From contig JANVCC010000030.1 of the NCBI GenBank assembly GCA_025345505.1, forward strand, positions 6,562,254 to 6,626,253: DNA of 64,000 bases, in the 5' to 3' direction. Each line of letters opens with the position of its first letter. Within the stretch, counting starts at the first letter, position 1. The position numbers were made by a program, and so were the translations under genes. The stretch comes from Todiramphus chloris collaris (lineage: Eukaryota > Chordata > Aves > Coraciiformes > Alcedinidae). Below are positions 37,401 through 49,935 of this stretch, one piece after another. Under the pieces are notes generated by a model. That model was not told where the DNA came from. It was given only the letters and a program-made list of their open reading frames with translations, and ran no database searches.

Positions 37401-40022
37401 GAGCTCACTGAAGGCTAGTCCACAGCCCGAAGGGACACAGAAACAAGATACACAGCAAGAGTTGCTACTTAACTACTCTTTTAATACTTCTTAATCACTT
37501 TTTGAATGGGATAAGCAATTAAATATTTTATTTGCAGATGGCTCTAGCTGTATTTCTGGTAGCCCTACTCAGGAGTACAAAGGAGAGTTTAATAGCAGAG
37601 AGAATCAATCACCACCACATCCCGACTGACATTACACTGAATGAGAGAACCGACAAAATGTAAATCTTCTCTTCTTCAAAAAAATGTCATCCTTTGCATT
37701 TTGTTCTCCCTCAGACTCTTCTGGTATTAAAAAGATGATTCTGCTTAAGAGGAAGCAAACAGCACAAAGACACCTCCATTCACAGGAACTTGAAGGGCTG
37801 TCAGGGGTGGGAAGTGAAATAATCAGGAAGCATAGAAAAACCACCACGTGGCAAGTTCTGCTGCACAGCACTAAAAAGTCCCTCTAATAGAAGACTGGAG
37901 CCTCAAGCAAAAAAAAAAAAATGACACATTGAGAAATGCTTTGACAAAGATAATGCACAAATAGGAGGCAAAATGTTTGGGGAGAGGCCACAGTGGAAAT
38001 GAAAACAAAAAAGCTATTTATACACAGCAGAGCCTTTAAGCGCTCAAAGCATGGAGACTGAAGTTTCAAAACAACTTAATACACAACCTAGCAAAAACTG
38101 GGCTAAAATTAACTGCCTTCAGACACCAGATCCAAATCCTCCTTACTGCCTTCCAACCCCTTCTCACACCTGCAAGCTGCCTCTCTGGAGAAAAACACCA
38201 ACCTCACAGTAAGAGGAACTGGACTCCTCTCACTTTTCTGTTTCCCCTTCAAGAGTAATAATTTTTTTAAGCTGCACTCACTAGGTTACAGAGCAGATAC
38301 CATAATGTCTGAAAGCAGCTCTGAACAAGTAACTTAGGGTTTGGTCCCATACATTGGTCAAGTCCAGGAAGAGATACCCATGAACAACATTCCTCACTTC
38401 ACATGCCTTCCTGGGATAACCAGCATTTCTTAACTTGGCCAAGTACTTCAGAGGGAACAGTAAGATGTCTTGGACTAAAATGTTCAAGAGTTGTACAGAG
38501 CATCAACTTAGGACGAACACACAAAGCCAGGCATGAGCTCGCCCAGCTGTCTGCTCATGTCATCACAAGCATGTCCTCAGATCTTGGAATAGGAAGGAAC
38601 TGCAGATTTTACAAAGCTCATTTATCTACTGGAGTTCACAACCCACTACCAGCCCAACCCAGAGAGCCAGTAAGTCAAAACGTAACATTTTTACACAGCA
38701 CACAGAGCAAATAATTTGCAACACTCCCCATGGAGAAGCCATATGCTCCTCAGAACTCCATCCAGAGCTGCACTTCACCAGCTCTTCCTCTGCACATCTC
38801 AGCAGCAACAGCTCAGCTAGCCGTGGAAATCACCATGTCATGATCTGAAGGGGCTATTTCAGGACATCATCGGTTCACATCCCACAGCTCCAAACTCCTA
38901 CCCAGCAATAACCTGGAGCATCTGGAGCCAGATGAGGTCTTCCTTCCTCTCTTCATGAAGCAAACCTGTGCTGAGACTCTCTAGGTAAGTTCTCCTCAAA
39001 GGGCAGGTTTGCCATCCAAAGATAAATCTTACTCTCCTTTCACATGCCAAGTTCATTCACATTGATAGTGAGAACTCCCACAGGCTTTAGAGACCTCTTG
39101 TAGTACATTCCACCTGTAGAGAGCTTCTAAAGAACAATTTGAGCTACACCTAAAAGGAGACAGCTCAATTTGGCTCTAAATAGCTCCCTTATTATCCAAG
39201 GCGGGCAACTGCAGATCTCTGTCCAACTGCATGTTTTACACCATGCTCCCCAGAAGTTAAGGAGCTGCTCCGCAGCTTTCTGCTGGAAAGAAAAATGGGT
39301 TTATTTGTTTTGATTAATAACAACTTGCTCAGATAATGGCATTTCTAGCATTTGCAAATTTGAAAACACTGTAAATCCCTGAAGCTCCCCTGCTCTAAGT
39401 CTTTTAAAGCTCAGGCAGATTTGAAGTCGCTTTAAATCTCAGGGAAAGCGATTCGCTGTAAATCCCAGCGCAGCCAGGGTACAGCAGACACGGTTTGGCT
39501 GATAAGGATACCTTGTGAACGCGCTATCGCAATGGCTCCAGCACACCCATTCTGCTCACAGCTGCTGTAGGCTTCATAGCAGGGACTGGCTCCAGCAAAA
39601 TGCTCCTAAAGCATTATGGAAAAAAACCAAAACAACCCCACATGATTTTCTCTCAATGTTATTTTTCTGCCCCACTAAACTTTTAAAGGTTTTCATTAAT
39701 GCTGATTTATTAGGGTTGCATTGGGAGACACGGCTCAGAAGCAGAAGCAGCTTTTGTGGTAAAACCCCAATGACAGAGAAGAACTTTTACATCTTTCAAA
39801 CTGTCCCCTGTGAAAGATTATTTTTGTTTTCATTTGGATGAAAGTGTTTAGGGATTTTCAGCATAAAATGGAATAACCCCTCTGAGAGCACGCCTGGCCT
39901 TGGATAGGGGCCCACAAATGATGTACTCCTCAGTGGACAAGTTACTCTTTCAGTAGCAGATATTTCTTCATTTAGATTAAGAACTAGCAAAGAAATTCTT
40001 CCAGCAGCAATTCACCATGTAA
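34416..40022. other. Non-coding stretch
   Basis: About 5.6 kb with no recognised gene or transposon. Frames at 36495-36806 and 38403-38714 have no coding support. At 39371-39480 a short GC-richer patch contains two copies of TGTAAATCCC and related TTTAAA...CTCAGG motifs, which could be regulatory but is unproven. Confidence 0.45.
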
Positions 40023-40312
40023 ATCCCAGCACGATATGGGCTAGAAGGGACCTCTGGAAATCATCTGATCCAACCCTTCTCCTCTAGCAGGGTCACCCAG
40101 AGCAGAGGGCCCAGGATTGCATTGTCCAGGCAGGTTTGGAATCTCTCCAGAGAAGGAGACTCCACAACCTCATTGGGCAGCCTGGGATAGGCTCAGGCAC
40201 CCTCAGAGCAAAGAGGTTCTTTCTCCTGTTCAGATGGAACCTTCTGGGTCCTGGTTTGTGCCTGTTGCCCCTTGTCCTGTCACTGGGCATCACTGAAAAG
40301 ATCACTAGGATT
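40023..40312 (-). mobile_element. CR1 LINE 3' end, about 290 bases
   Basis: The plus strand reads 'GGGCTAGAAGGGACCTCTGG', 'AGCAGGGTCACCCAGAGCAG', 'TTTGGAATCTCTCCAGAGAA', 'GAGCAAAGAGGTTCTTTCTC' and 'CCTGTTGCCCCTTGTCCTGT'. This order is the reverse complement of a CR1 tail. It is a longer relative of the 34.2 kb copy. Confidence 0.92.
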
Positions 40313-40770
40313 TTTCCTTTGTACTTGAATCTGTGGAGCCAGCAGGAAGTACTACAGAGATAGAAAACTAATCACCAACCTCACATGCAAACAGCATTTG
40401 CTAGATCACACCCTGGACTTAAGACAGGAACACGTCCTTTAAGTGGCAGCAACAACTTCCACCAGAGCCCAAAAAAAAACAGCACAGGGACTGCACCGCA
40501 ACCCCCCGTCCCTGTGCCCTGGCACCTGAAGGTAACTCTGAGATTGCTTTCTTGGAAACTGTGTACATGACAGGGAAGTCCAGACGGGCACATGGCAGCA
40601 GCAGGGAGAACATCACCCTTCTCATGCTGTACAACAGCCCCCTGGCCCAGCACACATGGGGCTTATGCAGTGGATCGGTCTGTATATTCACTGATCAAGT
40701 TAAAAAGCCAGGCTTTTTAGACCAAGGTGAAAAATGCTACCCCATTTATATTTCTTATTTACATAAAAGG
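40313..40770. other. Spacer between two opposed CR1 copies
   Basis: Non-coding sequence of about 460 bases. Overlapping frames on both strands (40381-40691) have no splice support. It would form the loop if the two flanking CR1 copies paired in a transcript. Confidence 0.45.
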
Positions 40771-40957
40771 AGTTGTCAAGGCCTGGTCCACACTGTCTAG
40801 GGCAGTGGTGGAGTCCCCATCCCTGGAGGGATCTAAAAGCCGTGTAGATGTGGTGCTGAGGGGCATGGTTTAGTAGTGACCTGGTAGTGCTGGGTTAATG
40901 GTTGGATTTGATGACCTTAAAGGTCTCTTCCAACCAAAACAATTCTATGGTTCTATA
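40771..40957 (+). mobile_element. CR1 LINE 3' end
   Basis: Sense CR1 tail: 'GGGCAGTGGTGGAGTCCCCA', 'TCCCTGGAGGGATCTAAAAG', 'GTTGGATTTGATGACCTTAA', 'AGGTCTCTTCCAACCAAAAC' and the terminal 'AATTCTATGGTTCTATAATA'. The tail carries the ATTCTATG-type repeat typical of avian CR1. Confidence 0.93.
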
Positions 40958-42617
40958 ATAAAAGAAGCAAAAGTCACTAGTTTTCCATTAAAACCACACC
41001 CATAAAAGCCAATGCATTTTGTCATTGAATACTACCAAAAAGCATGTCTGTATCCATTACACATTTTATTAATGCATAAATGACAAGAGAATATGTTCTA
41101 TCTTCATCAAAGCCCCTCCAGGGGCATTAAGCAACCCCTTTGACATATAAGGGCTCCAGCAGGAGCCTGTCAATGGAGGAGCACACATCTGGAGCACTGG
41201 AGGTTTGCTCCTGGCACATATGCTGCAGACTTCAGCATACCTGCATGACCAGAGTGCTCCAGAAAAATCTTAAGTACACAGGAAATTAATAAGCACATTG
41301 TCTGGGGAAGAAAGTGTTGCCTCTTGAATACCTTCATTTGTAAGCAAAGCAGGGGAAGGGGTGGCAGATGGAGATGAAATTCCAGTGTTATTTTCAACAC
41401 TGAATTCATCTAATATCAGATACTGGTGTCTGTGGGTTCACTTTAGATCCTGGAGTTATTAAGACCACTGTAATTTCAATAACAACTTTTTTATTCAGAA
41501 TAAAACCAAGACGTGGATAAAACTCACTCAATACTTCGGTTTGACCAAAGCTGACAGCTTGTTACTAAATATTGGATTTATTGTGAATTACTTGTTTGCT
41601 CAAGTGCTTTATCCTAGTTTTAAAATAACTTCCCAGCGCCCGAGATCTCTTTAGTTTTACTTCTTGATTACTCTTTTCGGCTGCCAAGAGATGCTATAAC
41701 TCTAATCATGTTGCAGATGAATTTAGTCTCCATTGGGAACAGCAGCTTATATATGGGGTTTATTTTTTTAGTTTCACGAAAGGTTTTATGAACCTCTGAA
41801 AGAATATATTTGGCTGCAATTTTTATGTTATTTTCTTTAAAGTGACAGAGTCAATTACAACCAATTGAGTGGAAATATATACATATTAGAGTTAAACAGG
41901 GATAACAACAGTGAATAAGAAGCAAGAAGATATATTTGGAAATAGCCAGAGAGACTGTGGCACGGCTGTTTAGAACAGTGATTACTGCTTTAATAGCTTG
42001 GAGATCTCACCCATTATTGTTATTCAACTGAAAGTTAAGCTGGGCTCAGTTTCAATCTATGAAGGAAGAAGACTCCCGATTCAGCACGGCCAAGCCCAAG
42101 ACTCGGTGCATCACAGAATTGTCTACCCACTGCCACTGGGTTGGGCCCAGACCAAGACTTCTGCTCCTTTTAAAGGGCACTGGAGCAAATCCTGAGGGAG
42201 AGGCCTGAAAGTCAATAGCACTCAGCAGCCCTGCCTGCAGGGAGTTCAGAGAGGAGTTTGGGCAGACTGCAAGAGCTACTATGTTCAAAAGCTGGGCGTA
42301 GAAGCTAATGGCATCACAAGTAGAGTGCCTTCTACTGTGTGCTGGGAGTCTCCTTTGTGTGTGACAATTGAACAAAATCAATCCCTTTCAATTATTCTTT
42401 GTTGCCTCAAGTGGAAGGAAGTTGGCTAAACATTTCAGCACAGGGGTCCCACATTCAATAGCGCTGTAAAGCACTGCTGCACGGGAAGCTATTGGTCTGA
42501 ATTATCTTCCAATACTTAAAGGTGACCTATAAGAAAGGTGGAGACATTCTTCTCAGCAAGGCCTGGTGCAAACAGGACAAATAATTATGTTTTTAAACGA
42601 AAAGCAGGAGATGTAGA
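40958..42617. other. Non-coding stretch
   Basis: No gene was recognised. The block at about 41560-41760 is compositionally even and free of repeats, and it could be a conserved non-coding element, which only a comparison could show. The open frames at 41998-42381 overlap on opposite strands and lack support. Confidence 0.4.
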
Positions 42618-42831
42618 CTATGAAGAAGGAAGACATTTTTTCATAGTGAGGGTGGTGAGACCCTGGTCCAGGTTGCCCAGAGAGGTGGTCCATGCCCAGA
42701 ACCATTCTGTATGAGGTTGGCCAGGGCTCTGAGCAATCTGCTCCAGTTGCAGCTATCCCTGATCCCCATAGGGGGTTGGGCTAGAAGACCATGAAATGTC
42801 CCTTCCAACCGAAAGCATTATGTGATTAATA
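42618..42831 (+). mobile_element. CR1 LINE 3' end
   Basis: Sense CR1 tail: 'GAAGAAGGAAGACATTTTTT', 'GTGAGACCCTGGTCCAGGTT', 'GCCCAGAGAGGTGGTCCATG', 'GGGGTTGGGCTAGAAGACCA' and 'GTCCCTTCCAACCGAAAGCA', ending in an ATTATGTGATTA tail. It is moderately diverged. Confidence 0.92.
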
Positions 42832-44459
42832 TTGCAGATTAACAGTTAAAACGTGAGCTAGGACATGACTGCCAAGAGGGGAGTATGGAAGAAGTTGGGC
42901 TGACCCACCACCACGGCCCTTCCAGCTTGCAAATAAATCAGTGGCAGCCACTGTTGATGTGTGAAACAACTGGAGGACAACAGTTCTATATGTGTGCTTT
43001 GAGCCTGCAAAAATAAGTGTTCAAGGCAAGAAAAGGCCCTCTGGAGTCAATGAGATAAAGCCCAAGGCTCCCAGAGCAGAAGATAGATGCATGCATGCAG
43101 AGGAGGCAAGCACAAAGGTCAGCATCTAATGTTGATATCATCATCATCTTTAGTCAAAGCTACAAATCAAGCTATTTAGTCCTCCTGTCAGGGAGCTGTT
43201 GCCCACAGTCTCAATATCAAAACCAGTACTAAGACCACCCAGGGAGAAAATGGCCCTTAACACAAAGATCAATGTTCTGTACAGTAGATTCTCCCACAGG
43301 AAAACCCATCACACTTGGCAATGCAAGCCTCTTTGTCCAGTCTTCTGGAGCTTTATCAGAACATTTTAGGAGCATAAACTCCAAGTCTGTTATTTATCAC
43401 CAGCTTAGAAGACAAGCTGAGCAGAGGATTCCTGGTTAACACACTCCTCAGTGATCTCCTAGCAGTGCACAAGATGAGTATTTTTCTTTTTAAAGTTTAA
43501 GATACCTGCGAATGGTGTCATTCTGCACAGTTATACCATAGAACATGCACCACTCACGGTCCACAGCTGGATCTGGCATGTCCAACCCATCCATAAAGAC
43601 CATAACTACTACGTAGCTATGTAGTAGTAGTCCAAAGGCCTACTGTAGTGGTTGTGAATAGCAAGGTGATCCCACATACAAGTTTATTCCAGTTCACCTC
43701 ACACAGGTAAACAGTACTTCTAAACTACAGCCACTGGAGAAGTGCTTTTAAACAAATCCTTCACCAAACCCAAGTTGCAAAGTCTACCAAGCAAGCCCCT
43801 TTATCCTCAGCACTTTTATCCAGATTCCTCTCACCTGGAGTCATCAGGAGGTAAACCTCATGGAAAAGCCTTTAATGTTGAACATACAGTGCACTAAAAA
43901 CAGTAAATATCATTTTATCTTCAGAAAACTCTGGTGTTCCAGAGCCCTGAACTTTCAAACACCATTTGTTGCACCCTGTTATCTATACACAACAGCGGTG
44001 CAAGTCAATCTGCAGCCAATAGAGCCTGTGACTACTTATCACATGCTAAATCCGTGTGAATAAATCTTAAGCTTAAAGGCAAGCAGTTACTGCACCCTTT
44101 TGATAGATTTATTATCCCCAAAAACCATGTGCATTGATGCAAAATGCAGGTATGAATGGAACAGTTACGTGGTACAGTCAGCTATTAGTTACATCACAGA
44201 AATGAAAACAGATAAGGGGCTCCATGGGGATGTTAAACAAGTGTCAAAGCCTAGACTGAAAGAGACATTTGTCTAAGAGTCAATGAAAATATACATCCTC
44301 ATACCGCAATGAAATTTCACTCCTGTGGCATACAGGGAAGCAAAGGAGGAAAAAAATGGGGAGTTCCCACCACCACTACTTCTGTTTTGTTAATCAGCTT
44401 TCTGAAGATGACACTGCAAGACCCTGATGAAGCTACTATGGCTTCAAAGTTGCCCCTGC
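42832..44459. other. Non-coding stretch
   Basis: No gene was recognised. A 22-base imperfect palindrome lies at 43606-43627. The frame at 43860-44063 has no splice or promoter context. Confidence 0.45.
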
Positions 44460-44513
44460 TTTGGTTGGGTGGTGGACAAACAACCTCCAGAAGTGTCTTC
44501 TAACCCAAATCAT
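44460..44513 (+). mobile_element. Short CR1 tail fragment
   Basis: The text 'TTTGGTTGGGTGGTGGACAA', 'ACAACCTCCAGAAGTGTCTT' and 'CTAACCCAAATCATT' matches a diverged CR1 3' end, where the consensus has a 'GACCTCCAGAGGTCCCTTCC' type block. Only about 54 bases are recognisable. Confidence 0.55.
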
Positions 44514-47500
44514 TGACCAGCTGTGCTTCCAGCCAAGCCACATGTCAGCCACCAGCCTGTTGGGAACTGCCATTAGCCACAGGTCATTGTCAAAGCATCT
44601 CATAGCCTGGGGGTGGAGGTTTGGAGGCACCTGCCAGGCAGCTGGACAGGAATTCTTCACTTAAAAGAACTGATTGGCTTTTCTAGGGGTACTAGAGAGC
44701 ACAGTTACAGTTCATCACAAACTTCCAGATTTCCATAATTTGAATGACACTACCTCCCCTCCAACTAAAGTTGTCTGACCTTTGAGAGCCAGTGATTAAT
44801 CACTGTAAAACCAACACCTTGGGGATGAACAACACTCAGCTACCTTGTAGAGGTGGTCTTTTGACAAAAGTCACACCATGTTACACTACGCAGACTTTTT
44901 AAAGCCTTCCTCAGTGTAAGCCATCCTTACATCTGGCTTCACTCTATTCTACACAACTTCATTTCTTTTCTCAGTGACGTCACCAACGCTTCTGTCTTCT
45001 CTTCCATGCCCACGCTATTTATGTTCTGTCTCATAACAAGAGATTTTGCTGGTGTTACTCATTCGGGTGTCCTGACAAGACAGGATTTATTCTTTCATAC
45101 ATATAAACTGTGTGAAAAATCAGCTTTTAAACTGTTTCACTTTAAAGGCTACTTCCATTAAGCTGTACTGAAGCAAAAACAAGACATTCAGCCTCTTATT
45201 CCCATCTGCTCCAGTGCATTTCAGAGAACATTACCGGATTAGAGATTTCCAGTGAAAAAAAAATAATTATTGCTATTCTAAAATAGCTTAGACTGGTGTG
45301 TTACTGACAGTGTTTAAGAAATCATTGCATTGCAGCCTAATGAGAAAAGGAGCCTGTAGCGCAGGATGGACTTCAGAAAGAAACTGAATTTTTTGCTTGC
45401 ATAAAGCTTGGCAGTGGAGTAGGAATGAAAACCCCAGTATAGAGCTTTTCAGAGGCCACAGGCCAGCCTAGATACAAATTCTCCATTTCTAGTGGTTGTA
45501 CCAAGCTGTTATTCCTGCCATCAGCGTGTGCTGGACAGCGCAAAACTTCACAGGCTACAGGAAGAGCAGATTTCAGAGATGTGATGAATTTGTACAGTAT
45601 AGACCTGGAGGTATCTGAACCCGCAAAGAAACTGAGAGTATCTATTCCTTGTTCTCCCAGCAGTAAAAGGGAGACCAGAAACACCTCTCACTGAAAACCC
45701 ATGTGATTTATACTTCAGACTCCAGGAAAGCTAAAAAAAGTTCATTAAAGATCACCTCTAATTACGTACCAGTAATTTGCCGTCCAAAAATCAATTGCTG
45801 GTGCAGATAAGAGCATCTGGGCATCCAATGACTTGATGAGTCTCACAAATCAAGTAGATGTCTAAGTATTGTACTGTATTCTGCCTCCTAATTTTTCACA
45901 CATGAAGACATCAAAAAATGTAGAGGTTTAGGTTTTATTTCAATTTGAACACAGGCCTTCTATAGAAAAATAACTGAATAAATCCAGACTCCCCACCATG
46001 TGATCACACACTTGTTAAGACTTGACTGTAGTGGCTGGGCAATAAGGCACGTATAACATGCTGAGGTTTGCACTCCAACTCTGCATCCAGAGATCTCACC
46101 ATGGAGAAGTATCCTTTGTGGTAAGAAGACGATTAATTCAAAATAAAAACACAAAGCTAAATTCAGGGATTTAATCAATATTTATGATTTCTCAGCACAA
46201 TCTCTCAAAGATGCCTGAACATTTTTGCAGGTCTTGAGTATAACATGCCATGACAACTGCAAATATATGACTCGCAAAGAGAAAGGCTGAAAGTTGAGGA
46301 AGAGCCCGGGAGGAAGAAACAGGCAGGCAGAGCGGTTGGTAGCAGCAAAAGCATCAGGAAAGCCCATTGATGTCTGTAACAGCCCTAAGATATACACAAG
46401 GAGCCATGGAAACATGAACCACCTGACTCACAGAGCCAAGCTTGGCCTTTCATTCAGGTTCTAGGGCATAAAGTCATAAACTGACTTTCCATAAGCAGAA
46501 GGGACACCGTAACAATGCCCCACCATCATGACAGCACCAAGCCCAGCAGTCTCCCGTCTAGATGAAATATCAGCTAGTAGCAAAGAGGACACAGTCTGAG
46601 GATGTGTTGAGCCTTGCTTCTACAGGAAGTTTGTAGACACCTTGATGAACAGAGCAATCTATGCACTGCATCTAATCACATCGGAGACCAGAACTGACCA
46701 CACAGCCCCAATTCCAGCATGAAGTCCCTCTCTGCACCCACCTCACCACACCAAGGTCAGAACCAAAGGTAGGTTCTACACAGCAGGAGTTGTCTTGGTC
46801 TTTCAGGGTAACTTTGTAGGCCAGACAAGAATTTCCTCGAATTTTCTGGTCTGTTTGTAGCACCACATTGCCATCTGCTGTCCCTTGCCTGCCCTGGCAG
46901 CCTCACCAATAACCAGGTGAAATACAGCAGCACAGCTAGTGCAGTCCAAACAAACCTCTTCAAAATGCAAATAGGTCCGTGATCATGACAATTAAAATGT
47001 TAGTATCTTTTTAAATAACCTTTTGGGAAACACAAGAGATGACCTTGTGTGGTGCATTAACCCTGGCTGGACACCAGGTGCCCAAAGTCCCTCTCTCCGT
47101 GCTCTCCTCAGCTGGACAGGGGAGAGAATACACAATGAAAGGCTCGTGTGTCGAGATAAAGACAAGGAGAAATCAGTGAACAATTACTGTCATGAGCAAA
47201 TTCGACCCAGGGAAATTAATTTATTACCAATTAAATCAGAGTAGGATAAGATGAGAAATAAAACCAAATCCTAAAACACCTTCCCACTATAATAAACTGA
47301 AGCCATATAATAAACTCAAGGTTCAACTTTACTCCTAATTTCTCTACCTCCTATGTGTTTTTCACACATTCTTAACTCATCTCTCCAGCTGTTGTTCTGC
47401 AGGTTCCAGCCCCATGCCCCCTTTCTTAAATACATTATCCCAGAGGCACTACCACCATCACTGATGGGCTCAGCCCTGACCAGTGACAGGTCCATCTAGG

Positions 47501-49759
47501 ACCTAGCTAGCATTGGCTCCATCAGACACAGGGGAAGCTTCTGGCAGCTTTTCATAAAAGCCACCCCACAGAACAACCCCCCCCCCCCCCCCCAAAACCT
47601 TGCCACTCAAACCCAGTGCAGCTTGCAGGGGTGCAGTCAGATGAAGCAGCACAAACAAAAGCGGCGTACAACAGCTACACAACTATTAAGCCTTGGCACA
47701 TTAGGATGATGGTGTGCATGGGTGTATCACTTCCAAAACAGCTTTTTATACTCCAGCAATTCAGTCATTCAAGAATAAATCATGTCTCCTCAGCTCATAA
47801 TGTCTTGTTTTTATCATCCAAACATACTGTTGCATTTCTTTTAACTGGTTCCTGAACTGATAAGCCCAGCTACTTGAAGCAGATTTAACTTTCAGCTTTA
47901 ACCCTGTATCCAGTCAGACAAGCACACCTCAGCTTCTACCCTTTGCAAACAACTCTCATGGTTTGCCTATGCCCATTTTTTTCTAAAGCACTTGCAGAAA
48001 GGTCTCTTAAATACAGGTGTAAGCAGCAGCTTTGAGACTCAGAGGATGGAACCTGGCTCTTAATTGTGGTGGGAAATGGGAAGAATATTTTTTTCCAGAA
48101 ATCTACTTGGGCATAAAAAGTGAGAATATAAACCTAGCAAAGGGGACTCCTTCCTCAGCAGCCCAGAACACCAAGAGGAACACAGAAACAAGGCACAAGG
48201 CTCTTTCTTAGCAGTTCCGACTCACCTAACTCTCATGCTGACTAGGTCTACGTTAATTCCTTTTGCAGCTTGCAGTGCAAGCTCAGGAGGAAGCAAACAG
48301 ATGGACAATGACTTATCATTGGATCAGCAACTTAGAAATTCAGATTTATACAGGAAAAGCAAGTTAGTCATCCAAACAAATAGATAGGCACCCTGGGGAG
48401 TAGAAAAATCTGGAGAGCAATAGAACTAAAATTAAACCTTAAGAAAAATAAAGGCTATGAGTATGCAGAAGACAGAAACAGATATAAAGTGAATATAAAG
48501 AGGAAAGAGCCGAGGCAACACAAAGCAGATGTACACAACTCTGCCGAATGCTCGTTTTTTGGGCAACTGTGTTTATAACACGATGAAAGAAAGACTGAGA
48601 TCTTAGAAGCACTAGATGTATGAGGCTTTGGCACATGCAAGTCCTGCTGTTCGCCAGCAAACCTCTTGCACAGGCACTATATATTCACCTTCTACACATC
48701 AGCAGCCAGATGTGATGGGATATTCTGGATATGTTAAGGTTCAGGACTTAAAATTAGAGAAAGCCATAGAGCGGGATCTCTTGGGCAACTAACAGCTTTT
48801 TCTGAAGTCATTTCTCTTAAAAATATTCTAGAGGAAGAAACCTTGCTGAGGCAGAAGATGGGCTGGATGATCTAATCATCCCCTGTCAGGGCTGTGTTGG
48901 TACCTTCAGTTTGCATTACAGATTACGTGTAATACACAGTATCTAGAAATAGCATATGCACAGCAGGTTATTCTCCCTGACCCTGTTGCTTTCCACCTGT
49001 CCAGAAATTGTTTGCCAGATCCGCAGAAGCAAATTCTGGTAAGTCAGAGGCTCTTATCTTGTTCAGAAAGCGGACAGAGGATAAGAAGCTGTGATATTGT
49101 TGGTATTTATCCTTCACAGAAGGCAAGGAGAAGAAAAAAAAAAAAAAAAAAGAAAAAACCAGAGCCACAGGAGTATTAAGTATTCTCTCCAGGAGCACGT
49201 CAGACATGTGAATTACACTTGGCAGTGAAGGACAGTTACACTAGTCACTAGTCCCTGCTCTGCTTCCATCTCCTTGGTAAATTAACAAGGATGAGCTACT
49301 TATTACTCTAGCTGCTATTTCCCACTTGTTCATACAGCAACAGCACCAGAAGAACAAGCAGCTTCAACTGGGAAACAAACCCAAGGAGAGGCCCAACCCA
49401 AAATCCACACTGGCATCATCTGATTAGAGTAGGGTAGGCCTACAGACTTTATCTTTAGATATTTCCAGATGGAAGCTGAGATTATTATTAAAGCTAATTT
49501 ATTGCTTTGATAAGTGTCATTGACTTTTGGTGCCTCAAAGAAAATACTAGACAAAATTATGTGTTTTAAAAATACAACCCACGACCTGTTTTGAGCAGCC
49601 TGGACTTCAGCCTTTCTCCAGCAATAAGAGTTCTTGTGTTTTTCTCTTAAATCCTGTAAAATTGGCTCCCTAAGGATTTTAGGGAGGAACCAGAAGAGAG
49701 GTAGGTTGCACAGGCAAGGGAGTCCCACACTTTAGTCCTGAACACAGGCAGAAATAACA
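44514..49759. other. Non-coding stretch with poly-C and poly-A runs
   Basis: About 5.2 kb. It contains a 17-base C run at 47577-47593 and an A-rich run at 49134-49151. Frames at 45373-45684 and 46672-46963 (minus) encode short hydrophobic starts but have no supporting splice pattern. No transposon was recognised except a doubtful CR1 scrap near 48.86 kb. Confidence 0.45.
47577..47593. repeat. Poly-C homopolymer, 17 bases
   Basis: An unbroken C run followed by AAAA, similar to the run at 28.2 kb. Its length may be unreliable in the assembly. Confidence 0.88.
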
Positions 49760-49935
49760 GAATCATAGCATGGTTTGGTGAGGAAGGGACCTTAAAAATC
49801 ATCTAGTCCACACCCCCTGCAGTGAGCAGGAACATCTGCAACTAGAGCAGGTTGCTCAGAGCCTCATCCAGTGTGGCCTTGACCACTTCCAGGGAGGGTG
49901 CACCCACAAAGCCCCTGGCACTTCAGCCTGTCTCC
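49760..49935 (-). mobile_element. CR1 LINE 3' end
   Basis: The plus strand reads 'GAATCATAGCATGGTTTGGT', 'GGAAGGGACCTTAAAAATCA', 'TCTAGTCCACACCCCCTGCA' and 'CAGGTTGCTCAGAGCCTCAT', a CR1 tail in minus orientation. The right boundary is approximate. Confidence 0.9.

Noticed and set aside
45373..45684. 103-codon minus frame with a hydrophobic start
   Set aside because: No splice, promoter or homology support, and the composition is typical of chance frames.
46672..46963. Minus-strand hydrophobic peptide with a donor-like GTGAGG, resembling a signal peptide or membrane exon
   Set aside because: The frame begins without an ATG, the putative exon would be only 51 bases, and no partner exon was found.
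48855..48905. Text like 'GATGGGCTGGATGATCTAAT' resembling a CR1 tail
   Set aside because: Only about 40 bases match loosely and the terminal repeat is absent, so chance similarity cannot be excluded.
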